Assembly (NCBI GenBank): GCA_023261915.1
Contig: JALRFT010000069.1
Span: 1-13,244, forward strand
Direction of reading: 5' to 3'
Length of the DNA stretch: 13,244 bases
DNA from: Acidimicrobiales bacterium
Lineage (GTDB): Bacteria > Actinomycetota > Acidimicrobiia > Acidimicrobiales > Acidimicrobilacustridaceae
The notes below the pieces were generated by a model. It saw only the letters and a program-made list of their open reading frames with translations. It searched no databases and was not told the origin of the DNA. This document shows positions 13,034 to 13,244 of the stretch, piece by piece (the stretch's first letter is position 1; every line of letters begins with the position of its first letter). The position numbers and the translations under genes were made by a program.

Positions 13034-13244
13034 TCAGCCGAACTGCAACAGACGGAAGGACTCGGCCGCACCAAGACCGACCGCTGCTCCGGCCGCTTCC
13101 GCTCGATTGCGGATGACCTCGGCCACCTCGTCGGGGTCGGTCACTTGGGAGCGATGACAGAGCACGGCGGCTACCTTGCGGTCCAGAACAGCCGTGATGT
13201 CGACGTGCACGTCGGATTCGAGGGTCCCCGAGAGCAGGATTCGG
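13034..13244 (-). CDS. PIG-L/LmbE-family deacetylase, C-terminal fragment (partial)
   Basis: Only the last 69 codons and the TGA are inside the window; the gene continues past the right edge. PIG-L (LmbE-like) proteins are zinc-dependent N-deacetylases, acting for example on GlcNAc-inositol, mycothiol precursors or antibiotics. The visible segment has VHVDITAVLDRKVAAVLCHR then SQV, followed by PDEVAEVIRNRAEAAG and AAESFRLLQFG at the end. The xVDIT...K...A...HRSQ pattern and the final ESFRLL helix are typical of the family C-terminus. The catalytic AHPDD motif would be N-terminal and cannot be seen. The tail does not resemble the mycothiol-conjugate amidase C-terminus that I recall, so a generic PIG-L member is more likely. 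This rests on a short fragment. Confidence 0.65.
   Translation of the reverse strand, partial: RILLSGTLESDVHVDITAVLDRKVAAVLCHRSQVTDPDEVAEVIRNRAEAAGAAVGLGAAESFRLLQFG

Noticed and set aside
1..13244. CRISPR array, tRNA/rRNA genes, insertion sequences, phage or defence island
   Set aside because: No spaced direct repeats, no tRNA-like folds noticed, no transposase or integrase motifs. The lone HNH protein has no restriction, toxin or phage neighbours, so a defence role is not supported.

Overview
The window is GC-rich (roughly two thirds G+C by eye) and densely coding. It looks like chromosomal DNA of a high-GC Actinomycetota. The actinobacterial signs are a DUF3040 gene beside dinB, a PGPGW membrane protein, an actinobacterial-type lipoate-ligase-like protein, and a conserved small WWRRPPFLP-type protein. 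Several genes also have a TANNNT box 6-9 nt before an ATG or GTG, as in actinobacterial leaderless transcripts. A class such as Acidimicrobiia is plausible but is only inference. I see no rRNA, tRNA, CRISPR, insertion sequence, integrase or phage gene, and no clear sign of recent transfer.

Layout: (1) 1-1872, minus strand: the start of a Dps/ferritin-like gene (cut by the left edge) preceded by a DEAD-box RNA helicase with a long basic tail, a pairing that suggests stress physiology. (2) 1873-2080: a non-coding stretch that probably holds the helicase promoter and a leader with two strong inverted repeats. (3) 2081-2875, minus: a crotonase-family enzyme. It is divergent from (4) 2945-4570, plus: a YgiD-like extradiol dioxygenase, a PGPGW membrane protein and a DUF2237 protein. 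(5) 4597-12542, minus: a nearly unbroken co-directional run of ten genes. In transcription order these are a polyprenol-phosphate mannosyltransferase-like GT2, a NUDIX hydrolase, DNA polymerase IV (dinB), DUF3040, a ROK sugar kinase, a conserved 103-aa protein, an HNH endonuclease, menC, a lipoate-ligase-like protein and a CaCA-type cation antiporter. (6) 12644-13018, plus: a small two-helix membrane protein, divergent from the mannosyltransferase. (7) 13034-13244, minus: the C-terminal end of a PIG-L/LmbE-type deacetylase, cut by the right edge.

Coupling between genes is tight. NUDIX/dinB and ROK/103-aa protein share TGATG stop-start overlaps. HNH/menC overlap by 8 nt, and menC/lipoate ligase overlap as GTGA. 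NUDIX plus polymerase IV is the most functionally suggestive pair (nucleotide-pool hydrolysis and translesion synthesis). MenC (menaquinone) and the lipoate-ligase-like protein are cofactor genes without other members of their pathways in view.

I did not find a convincing new defence system or mobile system. The most interesting items are the repeated leaderless-start architecture, the structured helicase leader, the crotonase lacking one of the two hydratase glutamates, the coupled NUDIX-dinB pair, and two small conserved proteins of unknown function.
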